NCBI GenBank assembly: GCA_023053575.1
Contig: JAKZAP010000007.1
Span: forward strand, 15,529,508 to 15,593,507
Length of the DNA stretch: 64,000 bases
Reading direction: 5' to 3'
From: Branchinecta lynchi
Taxonomy: Eukaryota > Arthropoda > Branchiopoda > Anostraca > Branchinectidae
Shown: piece by piece, positions 1-9,680 of the stretch
Layout: each line of letters starts with the position of its first letter
Numbering within the stretch: the first letter of the stretch is position 1
Translations under genes and position numbers: made by a program
The notes under the pieces: generated by a model
The model's input: only the letters and a program-made list of their open reading frames with translations
Database searches by the model: none
Told to the model about the DNA's origin: nothing

Positions 1-1480
1 TTTTTTCCCCGGGTCAGATTACACAGACCGTGTAAAGAATCCTCACACCAAGTTTATCCACATATCTTGTTCCTTTCGAGAGTTATCGTGCTCACAGACA
101 GACGGACACTTGTACGGCGAAAAAATAAAGCTAAAAAACGAATTCAGCGTATCTCCTTACCCCTATATCCAACATCTCATTCACTTCAAATGAAGATTTA
201 TTTTAAAACAAATTTTCCGGTTTTAGCCGGATTCAAGGCAAACTATATGTCCGGCTAAAAGTTGATTGTGATATACGGATTAAGCATCTTTTCTTATTCC
301 TAAATCGGGCGTATAATTAACTACAAAAGCAACTTGTGCTTCTAACAAATTTTCCGGTTTGGGACGGATTCCTGGCTAACTACTTGTCCGCGCAGAAAAT
401 GATTTTCACATAAGCGTTCAGCATGCCTTCTTACCCCTAGATCTTCTTACCCATCTAATCAACTTCCTATAAAACTTTTACTCCTGACAAACTTTCCGGT
501 TTTAGCCTAATTCCGGGCGAACCACTTTTCCGGCGAGAAAATGGTTTTCAGATTAGGATTCAGCATGTCTGTTGCCTCTAAATCGACTATCTCATTAGCT
601 TTTAAAAACATTTTGTTTCAATTTGAAACCCCTCTCACTCCCCTACCTATACAGCTATGTGGCCCATCTACGAACTCGACCTTTCCCTTGACCCAAGGAA
701 CCCTCACTCCAAGAGCGTGTTCCACCCTACTTACTGTAGTTACTACGCATGACGTCACGAATTCTTGCTTTTTTCCGTCAAGGCTGGAACGATTATTCTA
801 TTCCAGCCTGATATCATGCCACGGGCGAATCCAACCAATCACGTTGCAGAGATGCGTAGTTACTACGCTTACCACGCGCCGGAGCATGGTAAGCAAATAG
901 TAACTGTTAGTTACTATTTCGAGAAGGTTGGAACGGTCAGCGTAGTAACTTTTCGTGAGGATGGAACGGAAATAGTAACTAATAGTAACTATTGTTAGAA
1001 CGGTGGAACACGCTCCAAGTTTCATCAAACTACCTCATTCCCTTCTAGAGTTATCGTGCTGACAGACGGACGGACAACTTTTGTGAAGTCATAGGTATTA
1101 TCCCTCCGCTTACGTTTTGGGATCCCAAAAAATACTTCTACCAAATTTCCGGTTTGGCCGGATTCCGGATGAACTACATGTCCGGCAAGAAATGATGGAT
1201 TCAGCAATTCCGATGGTTGGGTCTTCCCTCGCGTCAGCATGTCTCATTAGCTTGAACAAAGTTGTTCCACTCATCAATTTGAAACCACCCCCCCACCCGG
1301 CACTAAATATTGGGCTACATGACCAGTACGAACTTGACTTGTACATTGCTATCAATTGATTCTAAAACGAAATTTTAACAAAATATCTCCACTCCTTCTA
1401 GACATACAGACAGACGGACGGACAAACTTTACGAAGTCATAGGTTTCCCCTCATCAACGTTATGGGATCCCAACAAACCA
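1..1480 (+). repeat. Family B interspersed repeat, compound copy
   Basis: No gene is seen here. The stretch is built of repeated modules: ~130-bp units with a TTTTCCGG...CCGGATTCCGG core followed by a CAGCATGTCT motif, then a conserved tail with GAGTTATCGTGC, a GACGGACGGAC run and CGTTTTGGGATCCCA (tails near 85, 1045-1130 and 1395-1475). The same modules recur at 19436-20480, 39196-40230 and 51400-52350. Three tails in one copy suggest fused or internally duplicated insertions. The short open frames over it are read through repeat units. Confidence 0.75.
713..1015. mobile_element. MITE-like element with GAGCGTGTTCCACC inverted ends, nested in family B
   Basis: The left end GAGCGTGTTCCACC (713) is matched in reverse complement by GGTGGAACACGCTC (1002-1015). 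The interior holds repeated TAGTTACTA motifs. The host repeat consensus (CTCA..CCAAGTTTCATC) is split exactly at the element, with CAA on both sides, so it inserted into an older family B copy. It has no coding capacity. A related, longer element lies at 21314-22019. Confidence 0.7.
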
Positions 1481-1900
1481 GTACTGCTATATACTTACTT
1501 CCCCGAACGTAGGTAAATGAGTGTCTAGGTCAACTCATCATTTTGCATTCATTCATTTATTGGGTACTACATCTACTACATAACACACATATTGTGGGAT
1601 TCACTGCCTACACATTAACATTAACTACGTGAGGAGTATTCCGTTGACACTCGACACGCCAGTCGATAGAAAGAAATTCGTCCCTCTACAGCTTTTTAGG
1701 CAGATAATTATGTCTCTGTATCTCCAAATCTGCAGAACGTAAAGACCTAAAGCCATTTCACTACGACTGACACAAAAGTTCCTACAATGAATTTTAAATG
1801 ATTCATGAGCATCAACAATCAACCTAGCCTAGACTTCCAACGACTGCCAAGACTTCAGTGAGCCCCCTCCCCCCTCCCTCAAATAAGGTACTAAGAAATC
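1481..1900. other. GOT2 intron sequence, nothing recognised
   Basis: This lies downstream of the GOT2 exon 3 donor on the minus strand. I looked for the next aminotransferase exon (the HACAHNPTG block) in all frames between 1 and 1900 and did not find it, so the following exons lie left of the window. Confidence 0.5.
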
Positions 1901-1907
1901 ATCTTAC

Positions 1908-2129
1908 CGCAATATCTTGAAGAGCTCCGTGGAAGTCAAATCCACAGGTCTTGGGGTCGTAGTATCTATACTGCTTGACGTTCAGGCCCGCATGCTTAGC
2001 GAGGGGAATGTGGTTACCCCATGTGGGGGTGGGTAGGTAGATGTCCTTCGCTCCGGGGAAGAAGGAGGCAAGGAAATTTGCTCCAATGCGGAGAGCTCCG
2101 GTGCCGGAGATACCTTGGACAGTGGCGTT
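1908..2129 (-). CDS. GOT2: Mitochondrial aspartate aminotransferase, exon 3
   Basis: 222 bases, 74 codons, phase 0 at both ends. The acceptor TTTTCCAG precedes base 2129 and the donor GCG|GTAAGA follows 1908. The exon encodes the block starting [20 protein letters not shown] and including [11 protein letters not shown] and [13 protein letters not shown]. In GOT2 proteins this holds the GTGALR segment and the substrate/PLP-pocket Trp of TWGNH. The enzyme transfers the amino group between aspartate and 2-oxoglutarate in the mitochondrial matrix (malate-aspartate shuttle). The gene continues to the left beyond base 1. It joins in frame to exon 2 (4460-4745) across a 2.3-kb intron that holds a hAT-like element. 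Confidence 0.93.
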
Positions 2130-2213
2130 CTGGAAAAGACCTCCGACATTAATTAAGGACTGACTCAAAATACGCTGTTTCTGTCAAACCAATTCCTCTC
2201 TGTATGTCGCGAT

Positions 2214-3878
2214 CAGGGGCTTCACTATGGGGGGGGGACCCCCCCCCCCCCCCCGAAGGTCTTGAGAAAGTACTTTCGTCGGGCGAAAGTTCACCAGTCA
2301 ACTTTAAATGCTTTTGTTCGGCGTCGGTCGACTCGTCGGCACATCGGGTTCTGCGAACATTTAGCGGGCTCACCCTGGAAGTACGAGTCTTATCGGCACA
2401 TTAAGTTATATTTTACATGTCAGAAATCAAGTTCTATGTCGCGAAAACACACAGAAAAATCAAATGCTGTATGGTTTTCTCGGCCGTATCCTCGTCGGCA
2501 CATCGGGTTCTTTTTACTCGTACGAAATCTAATTCTGTAAACGTTTATTGGAAGATTCGTCGGCACATTGCCTTCTATTTACACATAAGAAATAAAGTTC
2601 TTTACAGTTTTGTCGGGCAAAACACAGAAGAAGTTCAATTCTGAATGCTTGAGTGGGGCGTAGGTATTCTTGTCGGCACACTGTGATCTTTTCAAACGTA
2701 AGAAATCAAATTCTGCGAACATTACAAAACTTCGCCTGTGGCGAACTTTCTAGTATGCTCTATTAGGAAGAACGGTGTTTCATTTAGTTGGCGTTTTAGG
2801 CTTGAAATTCTTGCGGGTTTCGAAACACATTAAAAGCCTCGTTAAAAGCTAGAACTTGTATGGTAGATAAACATCAAATTTTCCGGAAAAAGGAAGATTA
2901 GACAAAAAATTCGACTGCGGCGCTTAGTTTAAAGGAAACTTGACTCGGGGAGCTAGCTGACATATCAAGAATGTACCCTGAGTCGATACTGAGAGTAAGA
3001 AAAATTCTCGTTACGACCATTGCAGTTTCCGGGCAGTTTCCGAGATTTACACTTTTGAGTTAGTAGAAAAAAGAAGCAAAAGGTTTGTGTGCCGGGAGTA
3101 GGAATCGAACGCACGACCTCTTGACTACTACCCCGATAATATGGCCGAAACACGGCCACAGTGCATAAGGGGCAAGGGCCTGTCAGCTAGCTTTGGGAAC
3201 ACTAAGGAGGGGGTTCGATATAACAAAGAAGGGGGGTCCTGTTGACAATAAGTCCCTGAATCTTTATCTAAGCCCCCCAGGTCGGTTTGATGGCCGTAAG
3301 TTGCGTAGTCAAGTTTTCTGTGCCTTTAACTTGTTCTGGTACAGCCGTTGGAAGGTTCGCTTTTTAGCGAAAGCAGAAATGAAAACCTAAATTGTGAATT
3401 TAGATTTACGAATTTACGTTAAAGGAATAATCTCAACTGATTCATGGCAGTTAGTTTTACACAAAATTTCGCCTGCGAACGCATTCCGATGTATTTTCTA
3501 TTAGAAAGAAAGTTGTTTCACTTAGTTGTTCTAAGTCTGAAATTCTTGGGGGTTAGAAACATTCAAAGCTAGAACTTGTGGTAGGTATAGCTAAATTTTT
3601 CCGGAAAAAAGGCAGATTAAAACGAATTCGCCTGCGGCGCTTAAACTTGTTTGGGGTACAGTCGATAGAACCTTCACTTTTTAACGAATGTTGAACTATA
3701 AGAATTTACATTAAAGGAATAATCTCAACTGATGCATTACAATTAGTTTTACACCGGTTCTATTCTGTTCTGGCAGGAAATGTACGCCGTTTTTTGTCGG
3801 GGAATTTTTCAGTCTGTCGGCACAAACCAGACGCCCCCCCCCCCCCCCCTCAAAGGTAAAGGGCTAGTGACGCCCCTG
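2214..3878. mobile_element. hAT-like non-autonomous DNA transposon
   Basis: The ends are CAGGGGCTTCACTA (2214) and TAGTGACGCCCCTG (ending 3878), an imperfect inverted pair of hAT type. They are flanked by GTCGCGAT (2206-2213) and ACCGCGAT (3879-3886), an 8-bp duplication with two mismatches. Poly-C/poly-G tracts sit just inside both ends. The motif GTCGGCACA recurs near the ends (about 2335, 2494, 2562, 2672 and once at 3813), as expected of subterminal transposase-binding sites. No transposase frame is visible. It sits in GOT2 intron 2 and carries a nested SINE-like copy. Confidence 0.72.
2960..3350 (-). repeat. SINE-like repeat with tRNA-related head
   Basis: On the minus strand the segment around 3090-3190 contains GCGTTCGATTCCTACTCCCGG, which fits a tRNA T-arm/B-box (GTTCGATTC) and acceptor end. 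It is followed by a non-tRNA body. A second copy of the whole block is at 30650-31015, so this is a dispersed repeat and not a working tRNA gene; no good cloverleaf can be drawn. It lies inside the hAT-like element. Confidence 0.6.
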
Positions 3879-3953
3879 ACCGCGATGCCAACATTAACCT
3901 TCCGAGAAAGAGCAATGTACACTAAAAAAACGCGAATAAATTCACTTCCTTCA

Positions 3954-4002
3954 GGTACAGTCTAGTAAGTAGTCAGGTACAGTCAGGTACAGTCAGGTAC
4001 TC
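3954..4002. repeat. GGTACAGTCA short tandem repeat
   Basis: Three to four tandem copies of a GGTACAGTCA unit with a diverged flank, just right of the hAT-like element. Confidence 0.8.
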
Positions 4003-4006
4003 AGAA

Positions 4007-4276
4007 CTAGTAAGTAACCCTTTGCTCACCACCTGGATGTATTTCAGCGACACAGGGATTCTCAATTCCATGAGCATAAACTCCAATCACAACAATTTCT
4101 ATGTCAGCACGTAAAAGTTCATCTTTGCCAACGTTTTCAATGTCTACTTTCGTTTGTGTTTCTGTTCTTACTCGAAATCGGTTGTTATTTATGACTAGAC
4201 GTTTCGTTCGTGAAATCTTGGCTAGTATTGAGTGATGGTGAACCATAAGAGAAGGCAGATTCAGCCGATACCCCAC
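4007..4276 (-). CDS. Unidentified protein-like ORF inside GOT2 intron 2
   Basis: A minus-strand frame of 89 codons with an even, protein-like composition, including KVDIENVGKDELLRADIEIV and GVYAHGIENPCVAEIHPGG. A CCAGGTG|GTGAGC donor-like site near 4024-4031 would end an exon after the IHPG block; a clear acceptor is not evident. It could be a captured exon, a fragment of a mobile-element gene or a chance frame. I do not recognise the family, and it is not part of the aminotransferase. Confidence 0.3.
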   Translation of the reverse strand: MGYRLNLPSLMVHHHSILAKISRTKRLVINNNRFRVRTETQTKVDIENVGKDELLRADIEIVVIGVYAHGIENPCVAEIHPGGEQRVTY

Positions 4277-4459
4277 TCATACATAATTACCATACGATGA
4301 ACATATACATCCAATACGGTACTGCAGTACCATATACATAATTTGTACTCTTTCACCTCACTTATGCCCTACGGCAGTGCGTTAAATCATTTATTCATTC
4401 ATACAACGTTTTGCTGGAGCCCAAAAAAACGCTACACTACCAAAAAGCAGGCCACTCAC

Positions 4460-4745
4460 CAGTCCGTTTTCAACCCATTCGTTTCCTGCTCCTAGAGCAA
4501 GATTGACGGAAGCCTTGCAGAACTCAGGGGTGCCAGAAATGGGACCATACTCTTTGTCCATATTCTTTGCTCTGATTTTGTCTTCTGCTTTTTTAACACT
4601 TGGCAAAAGAAATGGTTTCCCGTCGTCGTCCCGGTATGCTCCTACACCAAGGTTCATCTTCTTCGGGTTGGTGTCCCTCTTGAAGGCTTCTGAGACACCA
4701 AGAATTGCGTCAGGGGGGCCCATCTCAACATGGGACCACCAAGAA
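4460..4745 (-). CDS. GOT2: Mitochondrial aspartate aminotransferase, exon 2
   Basis: 286 bases. It begins with one base completing a codon split after exon 1 and ends at CTG|GTGAGT in phase 0. The acceptor is GATTCAG before 4745. The first residues, [21 protein letters not shown], match the mature N-terminus of mitochondrial aspartate aminotransferases. The block [20 protein letters not shown] (N-terminal arm and substrate-pocket loop) follows, then [16 protein letters not shown]. The three exons in the window read without frameshift or internal stop, so the gene looks intact. Confidence 0.95.
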
Positions 4746-4939
4746 CTGAATCAGAAGGTCAAGTCAGAAAATGACCCCATACTTTGTAAGCATAAGCCCT
4801 TGACTTCAACTTCTGGCATTACTACCATGAGAACTTTGTAAGTATCAAGTAAATGACTTCAAAAGGCCATTTTGAACAAATTCCATAAAAGCAACACAAT
4901 TCCAAACTTCGAAGAATAAAGAAAACTTAACTAGAAATT

Positions 4940-5160
4940 GCTGACTTTGTGGAGCCATCTAAACTCTGAGTACAGAACTTTGAAATGTTCAAGGACTCGC
5001 CGTACCTATTATACCAATATAACCTACTTCCGTAACTGCATTCCATTAATTCTCAAACCCGGAGACTCAAATTTTCATTTGTTACACTCTGATACACTAG
5101 TTTGCATACGCACTTACTCCCAAGGAGTGATCGAGTATCATGCTATTCATGCATAAAACC
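4940..5160 (-). repeat. Family G repeat, partial reverse copy
   Basis: The stretch with CCTACTTCCGTAACTGCATT and a TTCATGCATAAAACCGGTTT end matches 42120-42310 and, in the other orientation, 25285-25645, 31060-31440 and 37800-38215. No coding potential is seen. Confidence 0.55.
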
Positions 5161-5181
5161 GGTTTCCTGAATTTTTCCAAG

Positions 5182-7535
5182 TTTTTATGGCACTTGAGCT
5201 TACTCAAGTGCCATATAGCGATTGTAATTTCTGTCCGTCAGTCGGTCTGTCGGTCTGTCGGTCCCGGTTTTGCTAGTTCGGGCCCTTCCAGATAAGCTAG
5301 GACGATGAAACTTGGCAGGCATATCAGGAACTGGACCAGATTAAATTAGAAATGGTCGATTCTCCGATCCGACCATCTGGAGGGGAGTGGAGGGAGGGGG
5401 AATCCGGAAAAAATAGGAAAAATGAGATATTTTTAGCTTAGGAACGGGTGATCGGATCTTAATGAAACTTGATATGTGGAAGGACTTCGTGTCTCAGACC
5501 CTCCATTTTAAATCCAGACCGGATCCGGTGACATTGGGGGGAGTTGGAGGGGGAAACCGGAAATCTTGGAAAACACTTAAGAGTGGAGGGATCCTGATGA
5601 AACTTGGTGGAAAGTACAAGCAAAAGTCCTAGATACGTGACTGATATAACCGGAACGGATCCGCTCACTTTTGGGGGAGTTGGGGGGGGGGGAGAAGTCC
5701 GAATTTGTAGTGATCCCGCGAGTTCCGTGCTTCCTGATGTGCTGTGACGATGGAAATTGACAGGCATGTCTGGGACCCGACCAGATTAAATAGGAAATCG
5801 TCAATTCCCCGATTCGACCATCTGGGGGGGGGGGGGAGTAGAGAGAGGGTGAAGCCAAAATTTGAGGTATTTTCAGCTTGCGAACGGGTAAACGGATCTT
5901 GATGAAAGTTGATATTTAGGATGACCTCGTGTCTCAGACATTTCACTTTAAATCCGGGAAGGATCCGATGACACTGGGGGGAGTTGGAGCAGGGAACCGG
6001 AAATTTTGAGAAACGCTTAGAGTGGAGGGATCGGGATGAAACTTTTGGGAAAAACAAGCACAAGTCCTAGACATGTCATTGACGTAACCGGACCGGATCA
6101 GGGCACTGTGGGGGAGTTGGGTGGGGGTCCGGATTTCTAGCGATCCCGCGAGTTCGGCATACTTCCTGATGTCCTAGGGCGATGAAACTTGGCAGGTATG
6201 TCAGGGTCCAAACAGATTGACTTGAGAACAGCCGTTTCCCCGACCCGACGATCGTGGGGGGAGTGGGTGGATGGGGAGTCCGGAATCTAGTGGGGTGCAT
6301 AACTTTTGAACGGGTGATCGGATTTGAATGAAACTTGTCTGGTGAGCTATCACCTCGGACGTTCAGTGTCTCGTCCGGGTCGGGTCCGATACCTGTGGGG
6401 ATGGGGGGGGGGTGAAAAATTCAAGAAACTCTAAAAGCAGAGGGATTGGGACGAAACTTAATGGATGGAACAAGCATTAGGCCTAGATGAAATTGACGGA
6501 GACAGATGGTTTCGGGGCTCTGTGGGGGGAGTTGGAGGGGGTTTCCTGGAATTCCGGTAGTCGTGAGTTAGAATAGTTCCAGATGTAAAACGACAACGAA
6601 ACTTTGCAGGCATATTAGCGACCCGAATTATCTTGACTTAAGAACCTGACACAACATACCCCTGGAAACTTCCGTTCCTAGATCCGAGTATTTTTTGGGG
6701 AGCAAGAGAAGAGAAATATGGAAATTGACTTCTATAACTTGCAAACGAGTGGTCTGATTCGAGTGAAACTTCATGGGTGATACGAATCGATGGCCTCGAC
6801 ATGTAAAACATGCGTTCGAACCATATGCGACCACGATTAGGGGAATTGGGGGTGGGGGGACTTTTGACATGCACAAAAACCAAACGCATGGACCGAATGA
6901 GATGCAAATTCGACAGTGCCGAGTTTATGCGGCCTAGATTTGTTATTTGGCGTCCAGGCCGGATTCGGCCAAGGTAGGGGGGGTACTGGAAACTTGCAGA
7001 TAGGCTATGCTCCAATTTCAGTAAAACTTGATGGACAGGAACAGGGAATTCAGAGATTGGGCCCGAACCGGCTCCGACAACGTTGGTGGGAGGGTGGGGG
7101 GGTACCGGAACTTTCCAAAAATGCTCAGATTCGAGTGAAACTTGATAGATGGTATAAAAGAAGATGCTTTAGGTGGTCGATTTTTTTTATTCCGAACCGG
7201 ACTCGGCCACGGTAGGTGGAGATAGAGTGAGTACCGGAAATCGTGTAGCACGTCTAGGGATCAAACAAATGGATTTATTGGGATGAAAGTTTGAACAGTC
7301 ATGTGCATTTGCTACAGACAATCGAGACGATGCCGGAACTGCTCAGAAATGAGTGAAACTAAATATCCAGATCCAGATAACCGGTTTTACGCATCTGTAG
7401 CATGAGACGCGAAAACTCTTTCGGAGCATAACGAACATGGAAAATAGTGAAATATGGCAAATGCAAAGATTAGTGAGGTGTCGTTCTTGTACAGCCTACT
7501 CGTACAAGTGCCATATGAGCTCGTAGCTCTTGTTG
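5182..7535 (-). repeat. Family A element A1 (minus orientation)
   Basis: On the minus strand the copy runs from AACAAGAGCTACGAGCTCAT (near 7535) to a hairpin-forming ATGGCACTTG..CAAGTGCCAT end (near 5185-5213), next to a GTCGGTCTGTCGG (GACxGACC) run. The interior is a degenerate array in which phrases such as AAGTTTCATC, GATCCGATCACC and CCCCCTCC recur about every 140-280 bases. It is homologous, in opposite orientation, to 9681-11816. Long frames with many Pro/Ser are by-products of poly-C and repeat structure. Confidence 0.8.
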
Positions 7536-7856
7536 CTAGACGTCAATGTGTCTGAGAAAAGACTTAAACAGCCAATGCACTGGGTAATTTTTTTAAAGCA
7601 GAGCTTAGTTTCAGTATTCAAATAGTTCTGAATATTAAAACATAAACAACAAGTAGTCAGAGATGTGCTTTAAAATATAACTTTGACAAATTTGTTGCAT
7701 TGCCATGTGGGTGATCTGACGTGACAGCTCTAAAATTATTAGTTTGAAAACTAAAGTGTAAAACAATATCGAAGTACTCTCTGGAATTAGAAGGCGATAT
7801 GCATTTCAAATTTGAGCTAAATTGATGACTTACAAACAAGTACCAAAATTTCATAC
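7536..7856. other. GOT2 intron 1, proximal part
   Basis: AT-rich intron sequence between the first coding exon and repeat A1. Bases 7440-7490, just inside the repeat boundary, resemble the family G phrase AAATAGTGAA..GGCAA. Nothing else is recognised. Confidence 0.5.
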
Positions 7857-7939
7857 CTGGCCCTTGAGGCGAGAACAGAACATAGTCCCGTGGAGTTGGA
7901 TGTGAGGAGTGTGGCGGTCTTCAAGGGGTTGACAGCCAT
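7857..7939 (-). CDS. GOT2: Mitochondrial aspartate aminotransferase, exon 1 with start codon
   Basis: 83 bases: ATG at 7939 and 27 codons plus two bases of a split Ser codon, ending GCCAG|GTATGA. The peptide MAVNPLKTATLLTSNSTG followed by LCSVLASRA is rich in Ser/Thr/Leu with basic residues and no acidic ones, as expected of a mitochondrial targeting presequence. Spliced to exon 2 it gives the Ser-Ser-Trp-Trp start of the mature enzyme, which supports the join. The ATG lies 4 bases after a strong acceptor, so the 5' UTR probably continues on another exon further right. Confidence 0.9.
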
Positions 7940-7962
7940 TTTCCTGAGAAAAAAAAAAACAC
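7940..7962 (-). promoter_or_regulatory. 3' splice site immediately upstream of the GOT2 start codon
   Basis: Read on the minus strand, a run of 12 T then CTCAG ends at base 7943, leaving GAAA before the ATG. This is a textbook polypyrimidine tract plus acceptor. It implies an upstream non-coding exon or a spliced-leader addition site. Confidence 0.7.
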
Positions 7963-9680
7963 GAGTCACAAGGGAGCTCATAAGTGCAAATAATGTAGGA
8001 TGACAACCCTTGCGCAGATTTCACAATGGGGTGGTAGGTCAGATTATAATGCAACTCAACCTGTCCAGTTCTTCAATACCAGTAAGCAACCAGTCTCTAG
8101 GGCATGGCTTGCTGTGCTCATAAGCAAAACAAAGCCCAGGTTTAGAAGTCTAGGAGAAGTCTCAAACCCTGAACAAGTCCTAAACTTGAACGGCCTAGGT
8201 TGCAAGATCAAGCACTAGTCCCAGCATGAATGAATTAAATGCTTTTATTCCGCCAAAATGACGAGACAAGAAAAAAGTTATATCACATCAGATTTATATC
8301 AAAACAAAACAACAGATTGTAACCAAGGTGTACTTTCACCAGGGAGCTGGCTACACCTTGGTTCTTTTCAGTTAATCCGCCAATTTCAGTCATTCGAGTT
8401 TGAGATGGTTATGAAAAATTTAAGCCAGTTCGTTTTGAGTTGGAGCTGTGGAAGGTCGTTGCCGGAGAGCACGAAAAGTCAAGTGCTGCTGTATAGATAC
8501 ATATCTTTTGAGCCTTTATTTCTTAAGTGTAAATACACATCTATGTTTTCTATAACTGATTAACGAGGTAGACACTAGAGAAAGAAAAAGTTTTTGCTTG
8601 CACATTACTTTGTACCGCTAAGCATGGTCCACACCGCTCTAGGACCATGTACAGGGTAGCATTGCAAAGCAGATTAGTAACAGTGGGTTAAGAGCTTAAG
8701 GGCACATTACAGTCGTTTTCAAGGGTTTTATAACAAGATTTACAGATAGAAATAACAAATATTGACGAAATAATTAATTTTACAGGGCAATAACTTAGGG
8801 AGTTCACGGCTGAGACTAGAAAGAGGATTCCAGTTTTGTATAACCCATGCGAAGTACAGTAGAAGGATGTTACTTTTGGAGATTGCCCTGACACAGAGCA
8901 GTGCCAAATAATATGACAAAACCCAAATCTAGCAAATGGTAATGCTCAGCAATTTGTGCAAACAAAATTCAAGTGAAGTAAATTTAAATAAAACCACACA
9001 CTATAATTTGTTTCAATCTTTTGCTCTTTTTCACTCCTGCATTCTCAAACAGCTATGTCTAAGTATTGCAATAATTTTCAAAGGATTACAAAGTAGGAAA
9101 AAGTACATTGCGAATGAGATAAGTAACAGGAACAGAACTGAATGTCCCTCTTTCTGTCAAAAGAAAACTGAAACCTCAAACTTTCCAAACTAAAAACTCC
9201 TAGCAGACTCTTAGCTGGTATATTAATTACCATTTCAATTTTAGGATGCTTAGGAATACAAAGCAAAACCATGTGTCCTAAATAAAGCGGGCCTTTTCTA
9301 CTGTCTATCTACTGTATGCTTCCAACCTAACCTTTCCCAACCCAGTGCAAACCTTCTCGACAATTATTCCTGACTTGTTCTCAGTTCTTGTGCCCAACAA
9401 AAATTCTTTTTTCTGACTTCTGGAAGCTAGTAAAACTTCTGAAACTCCTGGTGTGACTTCTGAAAACTAGCCAGAAAACGAGAAAAATGGTCATGCTCAC
9501 GTAGCTGTCATTAAAGTCTGTACACAAACATGGGCAAGTTAATCCCAATATAATCTTCAGCTTTTGCTTCACTCAGATCTACCATCTGTTATAGGTTAAA
9601 CAAGCCAAGATAAGATTTCAGGTAGCCTACCTATCAAATGTTTCTGCTGAATAGCAACCTATTTCGATGAAGACAGAAAA
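7963..9680. other. AT-rich single-copy-looking spacer, no gene supported
   Basis: Upstream of GOT2 exon 1. An AATAAA on the minus strand (8243-8248) could be a poly(A) signal, but no convincing minus-strand coding exon lies to its right. The small frames here are Lys/Asn/Phe/Ile-rich and unremarkable. The 5' non-coding exon of GOT2 may lie here; no TATA-like promoter stands out. Confidence 0.45.

Noticed and set aside
1..1900. Search for GOT2 exon 4 (HACAHNPTG block)
   Set aside because: No frame on either strand encodes it; the exon must lie left of the window.
5577..6300. Overlapping 74-132-codon minus frames with PPPP runs
   Set aside because: They are generated by poly-G/C tracts and degenerate units of family A; no start context or domain.
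8243..8248. AATAAA on the minus strand as evidence of a gene at 8.3-9.6 kb
   Set aside because: No coding exon with plausible composition lies upstream on that strand; a lone hexamer in AT-rich DNA is weak evidence.
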